64,000 nt of DNA, taken from the NCBI GenBank assembly GCA_016713925.1, contig JADJOH010000002.1, positions 62,001 through 126,000 of the forward strand, written 5' to 3'. The notes beneath the pieces are model-generated. The model ran no database searches and was not told the DNA's origin. It was given only the letters and a program-made list of their open reading frames with translations. The position numbers were made by a program, and so were the translations under genes. Shown piece by piece: positions 54,486 through 63,989 of the stretch; position 1 is the stretch's first letter, and the number at the start of each line of letters is the position of its first letter. Source of the DNA: Bacteroidota bacterium. Lineage in GTDB: Bacteria > Bacteroidota > Bacteroidia > AKYH767-A > OLB10.

Positions 54486-57400
54486 ATGAAAAAACAGTTA
54501 TTCTACTTCACCCTGCTGCTGACGTTCAGTCTAACCGGCGGATTATATGCTCAGGATTGGGTAGAGAAGATGAAAAATCCGGATGTCAATTTTTATGATG
54601 TACAGAAGGCCTTCAATAAATATTATGTGAAAAAAGACCGTCAGGTTGAGCGTCAGAAGCGACGGATGTCGAAGCGGCAGGGCGAAGGCGTACATCAGGA
54701 AGAAATCGAAGTACCGGGCTTTGCACAGTATAAACGCTGGGAAAACTTCATGGCGCCGCGTGTTTTTCCAACCGGAGAGCGTTTTGATCCTTCCTTAACC
54801 TGGAGAGAAAACGAAAAATACCGCAAGCAATTTTCAACACAGACTGCCGGTAGCTGGACATTGATTGGTCCTACTTCCACTATTCCTATTGGTGGTGGAG
54901 CAGGCCGTTTAAATTTTGTGCGTTTCGAGCCCGGCAATGCCAACACCATTTATGTAGGATCTCCTGCAGGAGGACTCTGGAAATCGACGGATGCCGGTTT
55001 AACATGGTCGACCAATACCGATCAACTTGCACAGGTGATCGGCTGTACGGACATCGCTATAGATCCCACCAATGTTAACACCATGTATCTCGCCACAGGA
55101 GATGGGGATGCAGGAGATACGTATACCATCGGAATTTTAAAAAGTACAGATGGCGGACAAACCTGGAACACTACCGGTCTCTCCTATTATATGGCCAACA
55201 CCCGACAAATCAGCAGAATTTTGATTGACCCAACGAACACCAGCACGCTATTGGTGGCTTCTTCAGCGGGTATCTTCAGAAGTACTGACGCGGGAGCTAC
55301 TTTTACCCTGGTTCAAACAGGCGGATTCAAAGACATGGAATTTAAGCCGGGAGATCCTTCTACTATGTATGCCTGTGGAACAGAATTTTACCGCTCCACC
55401 AACAACGGACAAAACTGGAATAAAATCACGACCGGTTTTGCGGCCGCAGCCAATCTCAGCAGGATGGCCATTGCTGTCACTGATAATGATCCCAGCTATG
55501 TCTATGTGCTCGCCGCTAAAGCTGCTACTGATTATGGTTTTGAAGGAATATATAAATCGACCAATAGCGGATCATCGTTTGCTAAAGTGAATACTGCTTC
55601 CCCCGCCAATGTTTTAGGTTGGAACTCGAATGGTGCAGATGCAGGCGGACAAGGATGGTATGATCTGGCCATCGCTGCATCTCCCGGAAACAAAGATGAG
55701 ATCATTGTAGGAGGAGTCAACAACTGGCGATCGACGAATGGCGGAGGTAATTTCTCCCTCATCGGGCATTGGACAGGATCGGGAGCACCTTATGTACATG
55801 CCGACATCCATGATTTAGTTTATTTAAACAGTACCACATTTTACTCTGCTAACGATGGTGGATTATTCAGTTCTTCTAACGGCGGACAATCGTGGACAGA
55901 TCATAGCAATGGTTTACAAATCGGACAGATGTATGGTTTCGGACAATCTACGACCAATGCCAATCTTTTGATTCAAGGATGGCAGGACAATGGAACAAAC
56001 CGGTACAACGGCACCTGGCAGGAAGTGATGGGCGGAGATGGTATGCTGGCATTCATCGACTGGAACAATGATCAGAACATGTGGGGATCTCAATATGAAG
56101 GATCCTTAAACCGCTCTACCAACGGCGGAAATTCATGGTCATCTGCTGTAGGAAACATCAATGAAGCCGGTGCCTGGGTAACGCCATGGAGTCAGGACCC
56201 TGTGAATGCAGGAACGATCTATGCAGGGTTTGTCAATCTCTGGAAAAGCACCAACGGAGGAATTTCGTGGACAAAAATTTCTGCTTTCACGAACAACACC
56301 ACCATGACCTCGTTCACGGTATCACCAGCTGATAATTTAGTCATATGGGTTTCGAAACCGGGCGGATTTTACAGAACAACGAATGGTGGCACATCATGGA
56401 CCACTATTACGAACGTCCCTCCCGGAACCATCACTGCAATTGCATGCAGTAATACCGATCCCAACAAAGCCTGGATCACCTACTCCGGTTTTAACAATAA
56501 CAACAAAGTATTTCAAACAACTGATCAGGGAGTCACCTGGACGAACTTATCTGCATCCATTCCTAACATCCCGATCAATCATATCGTTTATCAAAACAAC
56601 TCCAATGATGCATTGTACATTGGTACAGATGTAGGAGCATTTTACAAAGATGCGACCAGCGCCATCTGGCAACCTTTCTCCAATGGATTACCTAACGTCA
56701 TCGTAAGTCAGTTGGCGATACACTATGCTACCAATACCATTCGCGCTTCCACTTACGGAAGGGGAATGTGGGAATCCGGATTATATGTTCCCGGCTCCTA
56801 CCCTCCTGCATCTGCCTTCGGTTCATCTTTAAATATTTCTTGTCCGGGTTCTGCAGTGCAGTTCAGTGATTATTCAGCAGGTCAGCCAACTTCCTGGAAC
56901 TGGAGTTTCCCCGGCGGTTCACCTTCTACCTCTACTCAGCAAAATCCATTGGTGTTTTATAATTCAGCGGGTACATATCCTGTCACCTTGATTACCAACA
57001 ATGCGATTGGCGGAGATACCACTACTTACAACAACTTCATCATCATCGCTTCCAGTTCGCAGGCAGATCCTGCAACTACAGGAGATGTACGTTGTGGACC
57101 CGGCACTGTAAATCTATCCGCAACAGGATCAGGAACGGGTACATTGCGTTGGTGGGATGCACCGGGTGGCGGCAATTTGCTGACAACAGGAAATAATTAT
57201 TCACCTACTATCACTACAACAACTACGTTCTATGTAGATGAAGAACTTCCCATGGGTCAAACCGATTATGTTGGTGAATCCGGAACAAGTACAGGTACGG
57301 GAGCCTTCTTTACTGCTAATGATATCCGTGGACTTTATTTTGATGTGACCAGTCCGGTGATTATTCAATCGTTTGAAGTCTACTCTAACTCTGCGGGTGA

Positions 57401-58004
57401 CCGAACAATTGAAATCATCGATGAGCAGGGAAACACCTATGCCGATACCACTATATTTATTCCCGCAAGTCCGACACAACCTTATACAGTAAATGTAAAT
57501 TTCACCGTATATCCCGGCAATAATTATTTCATCAAGTGCAGAGGATTGGTAGATCTTTACCGAATGTCCTCCGGTGCTGTATATCCATACAATAGTACAG
57601 CGGTAAACATCACAGGCAGCAATGCAGGTTCACCGGGCTATTATTATTTCTTCTATTTCTGGACGTATACTGAGATCGCCTGCAATACAGGAAGAACCGC
57701 TTGCGTAGCATTGGACACATGCGCTGTACAAGGACTTGATGATTTGAAGGCGGTGAACAACTTTGAAATTTTCCCGAATCCCAATCAGGGAGAATTCACT
57801 GTGAAGTTCGATGCTGCCCAAGCCGATAATTACACCATCAAAATCACGAACACATTAGGTGAAGTTGTGCATGAATACACGCTCAACGCATTTATTGGAG
57901 AACACCGCAGAACCATCAACCTTGAAAAAATAAGTAAAGGGGTTTATATGGTGAACATTATCAGTTCCGATAAATCGACAGTGAAACGGATTACGATTAA
58001 TTAG
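54486..58004 (+). CDS. VPS10/BNR-repeat secreted protein with PKD, Ig-like and T9SS sorting domains
   Basis: A 1172-residue protein with a signal peptide (cut near YAQD, about 22). A prodomain-like basic region follows (about 45-130, VERQKRRMSKRQ). From about 135 to 760 there are many BNR/sortilin-like blades of the form GG.W.STDAGLTW. A PKD domain (FSDYSAGQPTSWNWSFPGG, about 795-860), an Ig-like module (about 870-920) and another beta domain precede the T9SS type A sorting domain (NFEIFPNPNQGEF to the end). Relatives are often annotated as glycosyl hydrolases or sortilin-like, but no catalytic residue is evident. Surface binding or degradation of polymers is a guess. Confidence 0.87.
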   Translation: MKKQLFYFTLLLTFSLTGGLYAQDWVEKMKNPDVNFYDVQKAFNKYYVKKDRQVERQKRRMSKRQGEGVHQEEIEVPGFAQYKRWENFMAPRVFPTGERFDPSLTWRENEKYRKQFSTQTAGSWTLIGPTSTIPIGGGAGRLNFVRFEPGNANTIYVGSPAGGLWKSTDAGLTWSTNTDQLAQVIGCTDIAIDPTNVNTMYLATGDGDAGDTYTIGILKSTDGGQTWNTTGLSYYMANTRQISRILIDPTNTSTLLVASSAGIFRSTDAGATFTLVQTGGFKDMEFKPGDPSTMYACGTEFYRSTNNGQNWNKITTGFAAAANLSRMAIAVTDNDPSYVYVLAAKAATDYGFEGIYKSTNSGSSFAKVNTASPANVLGWNSNGADAGGQGWYDLAIAASPGNKDEIIVGGVNNWRSTNGGGNFSLIGHWTGSGAPYVHADIHDLVYLNSTTFYSANDGGLFSSSNGGQSWTDHSNGLQIGQMYGFGQSTTNANLLIQGWQDNGTNRYNGTWQEVMGGDGMLAFIDWNNDQNMWGSQYEGSLNRSTNGGNSWSSAVGNINEAGAWVTPWSQDPVNAGTIYAGFVNLWKSTNGGISWTKISAFTNNTTMTSFTVSPADNLVIWVSKPGGFYRTTNGGTSWTTITNVPPGTITAIACSNTDPNKAWITYSGFNNNNKVFQTTDQGVTWTNLSASIPNIPINHIVYQNNSNDALYIGTDVGAFYKDATSAIWQPFSNGLPNVIVSQLAIHYATNTIRASTYGRGMWESGLYVPGSYPPASAFGSSLNISCPGSAVQFSDYSAGQPTSWNWSFPGGSPSTSTQQNPLVFYNSAGTYPVTLITNNAIGGDTTTYNNFIIIASSSQADPATTGDVRCGPGTVNLSATGSGTGTLRWWDAPGGGNLLTTGNNYSPTITTTTTFYVDEELPMGQTDYVGESGTSTGTGAFFTANDIRGLYFDVTSPVIIQSFEVYSNSAGDRTIEIIDEQGNTYADTTIFIPASPTQPYTVNVNFTVYPGNNYFIKCRGLVDLYRMSSGAVYPYNSTAVNITGSNAGSPGYYYFFYFWTYTEIACNTGRTACVALDTCAVQGLDDLKAVNNFEIFPNPNQGEFTVKFDAAQADNYTIKITNTLGEVVHEYTLNAFIGEHRRTINLEKISKGVYMVNIISSDKSTVKRITIN

Positions 58005-58025
58005 CTTTCCTTCAGTAAATAATTT

Positions 58026-58055
58026 AAAAGCCGGTGGGATGACTACCGGCTTTTT
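58026..58055 (+). terminator. Terminator of the large T9SS gene
   Basis: AAAAGCCGGT and ACCGGCTTTT form a 10-bp perfect stem around a 9-nt loop, followed by a short T stretch; 22 nt after the stop. Confidence 0.85.
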
Positions 58056-58099
58056 ATTTATGCAGCTTTTGATCTTGACAAAACAAAGTGAATTTTTAC

Positions 58100-58212
58100 T
58101 ACCGCCGAAAAACTGTTTACGTCGTGACGGAAACATCCGGCAAACAGGTTATCACAGGCAACTCTATGTGATCGTATTGAAAAATGATTGTATAAATTCC
58201 TTTAATTATTTT
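58100..58212 (-). pseudogene. Decayed C-terminal remnant of a B12/radical-SAM (DUF4080-type) gene
   Basis: The DNA aligns with the 3' end of the radical-SAM gene at 58880-59000. Read on the minus strand, 58141-58212 gives 24 codons (IIKGIYTIIFQYD, then IELPVITCL) that match the intact protein (IIKGLFTIVLQYD, then MELPVMTCL) at about 16 of 24 positions. A single-base deletion at 58139-58141 then breaks the frame, while DNA similarity continues to about 58100. The upstream part is missing. It lies in the 875-bp gap between genes. Confidence 0.75.
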
Positions 58213-58351
58213 CTGTCCTGCCTTTTATAGAAAAAAAACGATTGATTCAACAAATAAAAGAAAAGCCTGATGCTGTAAATCTAAACGTGTCTTATGATGT
58301 CCCACGGGTGATATGTCTTACTTGAGACCTTGCCTGAGTTCTTCGATGTAC

Positions 58352-58492
58352 AAGCCCTGTAGGGGCGGTATCTCTGTAAAAAAGGATATCATCTTCTCCC
58401 ACCTATGCCATCAGCCGACCTAAGGTCGGCTGATGGCGATTGAATCGATAGTGGAGTTTTTCGGTTACAGAGATACCGCCCCTACAGGGCTT
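58352..58492. repeat. Nested inverted repeat element
   Basis: A 28-bp perfect inverted repeat (58352-58379 and 58465-58492, containing CCCTGTAGGGGCGGTATCTC) encloses a second hairpin. The inner 14-bp perfect stem is GCCATCAGCCGACC at 58407-58420 with 58424-58437 and a 3-nt loop. This resembles a REP/BIME-like or MITE-like element. The flanks (58217-58351 and 58493-58879) show no gene. Confidence 0.9.
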
Positions 58493-58879
58493 ATGTAGAA
58501 GAAATATCCATCTCCGTTCCGTCGCTCTTTCTTTTCCTGTCTTCTGCATAAAACTTACTCTGAAGATATCGTTATATGGATACACTTCACAGTTCTCAGA
58601 AGTAGATGGTTCAACAAATCAGTTATCAACTCATATTTGCTTGAAATTTGTGGAGTATAAAATCTATAAATAGCCAGAATGAAACCTAAAGGAGATGAAG
58701 TCATACATGAGCCCGGAAAGAGTCATAGAAATTAAAATATCCATGAAATCAATCTTCTAACACCTACCAATAAACTGATCACCGTACTCCGGTACTTTCT
58801 GAAGAACAGCGAATAGTTAATGAACTCTCGGCTTTCAATTTAGGGTGTCACAGTGTGGAAGTCAGGAAAAAGAGGATTC

Positions 58880-60567
58880 TCAATACTGGCGAAAAATTGT
58901 TTCCGTCTTGATTTGCACTTCCGGCAAACAGGTCATCACCGGTAATTCCATGCCATCGTATTGTAAAACGATCGTGAACAATCCTTTTATAATTTCCTCT
59001 GATTGCAGATATTCCTTCATATCAAAGGTCACATGCAATATTATAAATCGAAACTTATGGTGATTTAATTTATGACGATCAATTACTGTTTGTTTATCAG
59101 AAGCAGAAATCTCCTGATGATAGCGAATCTGCGGCTTAATCTTAGATTGACTATAGTAATCAATTGCAATAAGCTGTTTCAACACTTCGTCATTTTCATA
59201 ATGTTCAGCTGCAAAATTTGATATCATATCATAAATTTCATAAAGCGAATGTTTATGAAAATCAGAATGTCGGTTAAAATAACTTCCGAGTCCGAGGAGA
59301 AAATCAAAAATACTATAGTGTTTAGAAATATACTTCAACGTATGCAGCGCCCGCTTTTTATTCCAGTAGATTTCCAATGCTTCTTCCAGCAAGGTGAGGT
59401 CAAATAACTGTTCTTTACTCAGGTATTTACTTTCAATAATCTGATACGGCGGATTGGCATCGAAGACATAATCATGCTGCTCGTGTTTATGCCGCATGGG
59501 TGTGCCGCGAAGAAATTTCAGAAATCCCAGTTGCAGTTCAGGCGGATGCAATTTAAACGTCTCTTCAATACTGAACCGCACATCCTCCCATTCGTCGAGG
59601 GGAAGTCCCACAATGAGATCGAGATGCATTTCTACGATATGGTCCAATTGCTTGATGACCCCACTGGTCTTCTCAAAATTTTGCTTGCGACTCACCTGCA
59701 AATTCGCTTTCTGATTGACCGTTTGAATACCAATCTCAAACCGGAACAATCCTTTCGGAATATGCTCCAGAATAAACGCTACAATTTCCGGATGGACAAT
59801 ATCCGCGGTAATCTCAAACTGAAAAATATTTCCAGGACGATGATGCTTTAGAATAAACTGAAAAATATCAATCGTAAAATCCTTTTTCACGTTGAAGGTG
59901 CGATCGAGAAATTTAATCACTCGTCCATGTTCCATCAGGTAGAGGAGATTGGACTTAATATCTTCAATCGGCAGGAACCGCACTTTATTATCCAGACTTG
60001 CCAGACAAAATTCACATTTATACGGACAGCCTCTGGAGGTTTCGATATAGCATACTTTATTGAAGAGCTCCTCCGGCTTATCGAGAATATAAGGATTCAC
60101 ACCGGCATAATTTTCAAGATCAAAATTGAGCTGAGCCGGAAAAAATGAACCTTCTCCTCCGCTTTATAAACAAGATTCGGAACCTTTGATACATCAGGAT
60201 AATGATCCAGAAACAATCCAAAGGGAATTTCTCCTTCACCCACTATAATAAAATCCACTTCCGGCAGCGCGATAAAATCATCGTATTCATAGCTGACTTC
60301 GGGACCACCCAGTAAAATTTTAATTGCCGGATTCACCGCTTTGATCCTTCTTGCCACTGCCAATGTTTGCGTGATATTCCAGATATAGCAACTAAAGGCG
60401 ATGACTTCATATCCCATGCAGCGGGTCGCAATATCTTCCGCCTTCTCTTTAATGGTAAACTCCTGCCAGTCGACGTTACCTCTATGTTTATTCAAGGCAT
60501 ACAGCAACCTGATTGCCAGATTCAGGTGAATGTATTTTGAATTAAGAGTGGTGAGGAGAACTTTCAT
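58880..60567 (-). CDS. B12-binding radical SAM protein (DUF4080-type), frameshifted
   Basis: The N-terminal piece (60567 down to ~60145) has a B12-binding domain (MKVLLTTLNSKYIHLNLAIR, GGPEVSYEYDDF, VGEGE). It derails at a run of six T on the coding strand (A6 at 60140-60145). With one more T it continues FPAQLNFDLENYAGV into the second piece, which starts NPYILDKPEELF. That piece has the radical-SAM cluster motif CPYKCEFC (CxxxCxxC) and a C-terminal DUF4080-like region. The joined protein is about 562 residues. It probably modifies an unknown substrate by B12-dependent radical chemistry; methyl transfer is typical of the group but not shown here. Confidence 0.87.
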
Positions 60568-60613
60568 CAGCTAATTAAAAGAGTAGTTAAGAAACGAATG
60601 TCAATGAAAAAGT

Positions 60614-61330
60614 CTAATCAAGCGACAAATACAACTTCATCGCACCCTGCTCGAATTGCAATTCATCCAAATGCCCCATAGCATATTTATCCTTTGTAAG
60701 CAGGTGCATATGCAGATAGGAATCTTTATGCGTAAAAACAGTTTGGTGAGCCGTTGAGAAGAATCCTACAATATCCACTTCCCTGTTCACCAACTCATAA
60801 AATTTCCTTCCGAGATGCGCATCGTCCGGAGTATTTACGCGTGCACCCTTCGGTAGATTCACCACATGAATTTTTGCTTTTTCAGCTTTTCCCGAGAGTT
60901 TAAACAAATACGGTTTCCCGACCGACAAGGTCTGCGCGTGAAGAAATGCTTCCAACTGCGGCAACGACTTCACTTCCTTCGGCAGGGGAATTTCCTTCCA
61001 TTGGTAGATATTGGCATAAGCAAAGAAAGGCGCTTCCACATCATAAGTTGGCTCTACCATCATGGAGGTATCGTCGAATACGGTCGATTTATAAGCGATA
61101 CCATCCACAATTAGAATTTCACCGGCCAGATACTCTACCGGACCAAATCCATATAAATGCTCCTTATTCGCAATCGTATCGAGGAAAATTGATCCATGCA
61201 ACTGCCCTTTCCACATCACATTCTTCATCTCCCCCACTATGATCACTTCTCCATTCTTGCGTTGCGCCTGAGAAGTACTGATAGCCATCATTGCTAGTAT
61301 AAAAACTAAAATCACCTTTATAAATCTCAT
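60614..61330 (-). CDS. Secreted alpha-acetolactate decarboxylase family protein
   Basis: A 238-residue protein with a signal peptide (cut near SQAQ, about 23). The core fits alpha-acetolactate decarboxylase: GEILIVDGIAYK with E71, VDIVGFFS, and the zinc-ligand pattern H207-x-H209-x10-H220, the spacing of the family's HLHF...GGH motif. The enzyme turns acetolactate into acetoin. A signal peptide is found in some members, and export to the periplasm is implied here. No acetolactate synthase gene is near, so the substrate should be checked. Confidence 0.82.
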   Translation of the reverse strand: MRFIKVILVFILAMMAISTSQAQRKNGEVIIVGEMKNVMWKGQLHGSIFLDTIANKEHLYGFGPVEYLAGEILIVDGIAYKSTVFDDTSMMVEPTYDVEAPFFAYANIYQWKEIPLPKEVKSLPQLEAFLHAQTLSVGKPYLFKLSGKAEKAKIHVVNLPKGARVNTPDDAHLGRKFYELVNREVDIVGFFSTAHQTVFTHKDSYLHMHLLTKDKYAMGHLDELQFEQGAMKLYLSLD

Positions 61331-61471
61331 TCTGTTAGTATTTAGTACAAATGTACAGATCGGGAGCGAATAAATTGCAAAAAAGTGAAATTTGAACTTT
61401 TAATCATTAATCCTCGAGATGACTTTCGCATGAAAATAATCAGGTTACTGTAAAACATTAATCGCAATATA

Positions 61472-61600
61472 AGTGAATGGAAATAATCGACTTCAAAGGA
61501 GTTTTCCAATATAACCACTTAGACACTAAGAACACAAGAAACACTAAGGATTTTTTCTTCTTCTTAGTGGCCTAAGTGACCTTAGTGGCTTAGTGGTTAA
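61472..61600. repeat. Dispersed CACTAAG repeat, copy 3
   Basis: The leader GTGAATGGAAATAATCG, then CTTCAAAGGAGTTTTCC, is followed by TAACCACTTAG and repeated CACTAAG words. It closes with CTTAGTGGTTA, making an imperfect inverted repeat. It lines up without gaps with the leader at 17291. It fills most of the 376-bp gap. Confidence 0.75.
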
Positions 61601-61706
61601 AAGAAAGTTTTGCTGCATTCGAACACATTCATCAATTCCAATTGAGGTCTTGTTGGATTATAAAATTCATTTTGCTTACGTAAAATTTATTGGGCAGGAA
61701 GTTTCA

Positions 61707-63194
61707 TCAGGATTGGTGAACCGTGAAGTCATTGCTCTTTTTGATGAAGATGGCACCGATGATGAAAGTGATGAAAGCGACGGTGATGGGGTAATAAAGT
61801 CCGGCGAAAATATTTCCTGATTTGAGGACGAGGGATTCGGCGATGAGGGGCGTTAGTCCGCCGAAAACGCCGTTGCCGATATGGTAGGGCAGCGACATGG
61901 AGGTGTAACGTATTTGTACCGGAAAAAGCTCTACCAGGAATGCGGCGATGGGTCCGTAGGCCATAGTAACGAAAACCAATTGTATAAATATCAAGATTCC
62001 CATCATCCATAAATTAGGGGAAGATAATTCGATGAGCTGTGTCACTTTAGAAGTGGTGAAATTCTCTGTTTTCGAAAATTCGATTTTCTCGGTGCGGATG
62101 ACCTGATTGGCATATACATATTTATTCATGACGATGGAATCACCACTTGCCTCATGAATGTTGAACTCAGTTTGCGGAACAGGTTGCTCTTGCTCCTGCC
62201 AGGCTTTCCAGTCCGCTTGCTTTGCCATCTCTTCGTAAATCGGCAGGTAAAATATTCCTCCGAGTAAGATGCCTGTGAGCATGATCCATTTGCGGTTCCA
62301 TTTATCAGAGAGCCAGGCGAAGAAAATAAATAGCGGTGTACCCAACAGCAAGACAATGATGAGCATCTTTTGAATCTGCGACGAATCAATATGCAGCGTG
62401 TTGGTGCAAAAATTCATCGCGTAAAATTGTCCGGTATACCAGATCACTCCCTGTCCTGCAGTAGCACCAAACAAAGCCAGCAATACCCATTTTAAATTTT
62501 TCCATTTCCCGAAACTTTCCTTCAATGGATTCTTCGAAACATTCCCTTCTGCCTGCAGTTCTTTAAACTCCGGCGACTCATCCATGCGCTTACGAATGAA
62601 GAAAGAAACCGCCACCAGGAATATGGAAAACAAAAATGGCAAACGCCATCCCCATTCCGCAAAGGTCTCCGCACTCATCATTGACTTACAACCGAGAATC
62701 ACCAGCAGCGAAACGATGAGTCCGAACGTTGCAGTGGTCTGAATAAAACTCGTGTAAAAACCTTTCTTGCCCGGTGGCGCATGTTCTGCCACATAAGTAG
62801 CGGCCCCACCATACTCTCCTCCCAACGCCAGCCCCTGCAAGGCACGCAATACAAAAACCAGAATGGGTGCAACAATTCCTATATGACTATAACCCGGAAT
62901 CAGACCAATGGCAAAGGTAGAACCACCCATCAACAACAAGGTAATCATGAACGTATACTTCCTTCCAATCACATCTCCCAAACGCCCGAACACCAGAGCA
63001 CCAAAGGGACGAATAACAAAGCCAACACCAAAGGCCGCCAATGTCGCCAGAAAGGCTGCTGTGGGATTCTCTTTCGGAAAAAACTGCGTCGAGATAATAT
63101 TGGCCAGACTCCCGAAAATATAAAAATCATACCACTCGATCATGGTACCAACGGAAGAGGCTGTTATAACTTTGGTAATACCTTTTGGATGCAT
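61707..63194 (-). CDS. MHS-family (metabolite:H+ symporter) MFS transporter
   Basis: A 495-residue major facilitator with 12 predicted helices. The family signatures are GTMIEWYDFYIFG at the N-terminus, RPFGALVFGRLGDVIGRKYTF (as positions of about 63-83) and RALQGLALGGEYGGA. ProP and KgtP are the known relatives (proline/betaine or ketoglutarate uptake). A hydrophilic insert of roughly 80 residues lies after WLSDKWNRKW (about 320-410), longer than in the E. coli proteins. The substrate is not known. Confidence 0.9.
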   Translation of the reverse strand: MHPKGITKVITASSVGTMIEWYDFYIFGSLANIISTQFFPKENPTAAFLATLAAFGVGFVIRPFGALVFGRLGDVIGRKYTFMITLLLMGGSTFAIGLIPGYSHIGIVAPILVFVLRALQGLALGGEYGGAATYVAEHAPPGKKGFYTSFIQTTATFGLIVSLLVILGCKSMMSAETFAEWGWRLPFLFSIFLVAVSFFIRKRMDESPEFKELQAEGNVSKNPLKESFGKWKNLKWVLLALFGATAGQGVIWYTGQFYAMNFCTNTLHIDSSQIQKMLIIVLLLGTPLFIFFAWLSDKWNRKWIMLTGILLGGIFYLPIYEEMAKQADWKAWQEQEQPVPQTEFNIHEASGDSIVMNKYVYANQVIRTEKIEFSKTENFTTSKVTQLIELSSPNLWMMGILIFIQLVFVTMAYGPIAAFLVELFPVQIRYTSMSLPYHIGNGVFGGLTPLIAESLVLKSGNIFAGLYYPITVAFITFIIGAIFIKKSNDFTVHQS

Positions 63195-63229
63195 AGGTTC
63201 TATAGAGATCCTAAAGATAGAAAATACAA

Positions 63230-63425
63230 TTGATGAATTGTTGAGTTGATGAATTGATGAATGTTTTAAATGAAGGAAGGTTGATAGATGAATTGATAAA
63301 TGTTAATGAAGTAAAACCTGGCGCCCCTTGCGCATCCCCAGCGTCTTTGCGGTAAAAACAGATTTTAAGTTTACCTGAAGACTTTTTACAAATTAATGAA
63401 TTGTTGAATTGATGATTTAATGAAT
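63230..63425. repeat. GATGAATT simple repeats in the 3' intergenic region
   Basis: Words of the type TTGATGAATTGATGAATG occur at 63230-63262, 63287-63305 and 63394-63425. The same CATCAATT word (opposite strand) abuts the IS right end at 42415. The region 63195-63530 holds no gene. Confidence 0.6.
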
Positions 63426-63530
63426 GTTAAAAATGAAATATGAATTTTTGATCTACGAATGAACCCAATAAGATAAGGAATGGTTAAAAGATGATCGTGA
63501 GAATATAATTAATATATGTAAAGGAGTTCT

Positions 63531-63989
63531 TTAATTCAAATTTGGCTGTGTATTCATCGGTTTTACCCGAAGTGTTCCGGAGGCGAAAATGAGTCCCTGG
63601 ATGATGAGGCCGATGATAACCAGAATAACCAATTCAAATTGCGAATAAATAGACGTCATGTTAAAAAGTTTATCAATACTGCTCATTTGCATCCTGGCTT
63701 CCGTGACCTGAATGGAGGAAAGCACCTGCAATATACCTGAGGCTTCCTTCGCACTTTGTTTTGCCAGTAGTAAATTTCCAGAGTTAGTTTGCAACTGAAT
63801 ATCTTCACACAACGCTACAAACTCGTAAAAATTCAAGGCCTCCTGATCGGTGAGCTTTGTTTGTTCATAAGAAAGATTCAACGCTTTTGCTTCGGTCAGC
63901 AATTGATTGATTCCATTTTGTTGCCGTGATAATTCCACGTCTTCATTGTCGATCAACTCAATGATCTGTTGAAATTTTTGAGAATACAT
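63531..63989 (-). CDS. Hypothetical protein with one C-terminal membrane helix
   Basis: A 152-residue protein: charged helical region over about 1-110 (FQQIIELIDNEDVELSRQQ, NGINQLLTEAKAL), a membrane helix at about 118-138 (ELVILVIIGLIIQGLIFA) and a short tail. I do not recognise it. ATG 63989 lies 12 bases from the right edge, so its promoter and any upstream partner are outside the window. Confidence 0.6.
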   Translation of the reverse strand: MYSQKFQQIIELIDNEDVELSRQQNGINQLLTEAKALNLSYEQTKLTDQEALNFYEFVALCEDIQLQTNSGNLLLAKQSAKEASGILQVLSSIQVTEARMQMSSIDKLFNMTSIYSQFELVILVIIGLIIQGLIFASGTLRVKPMNTQPNLN

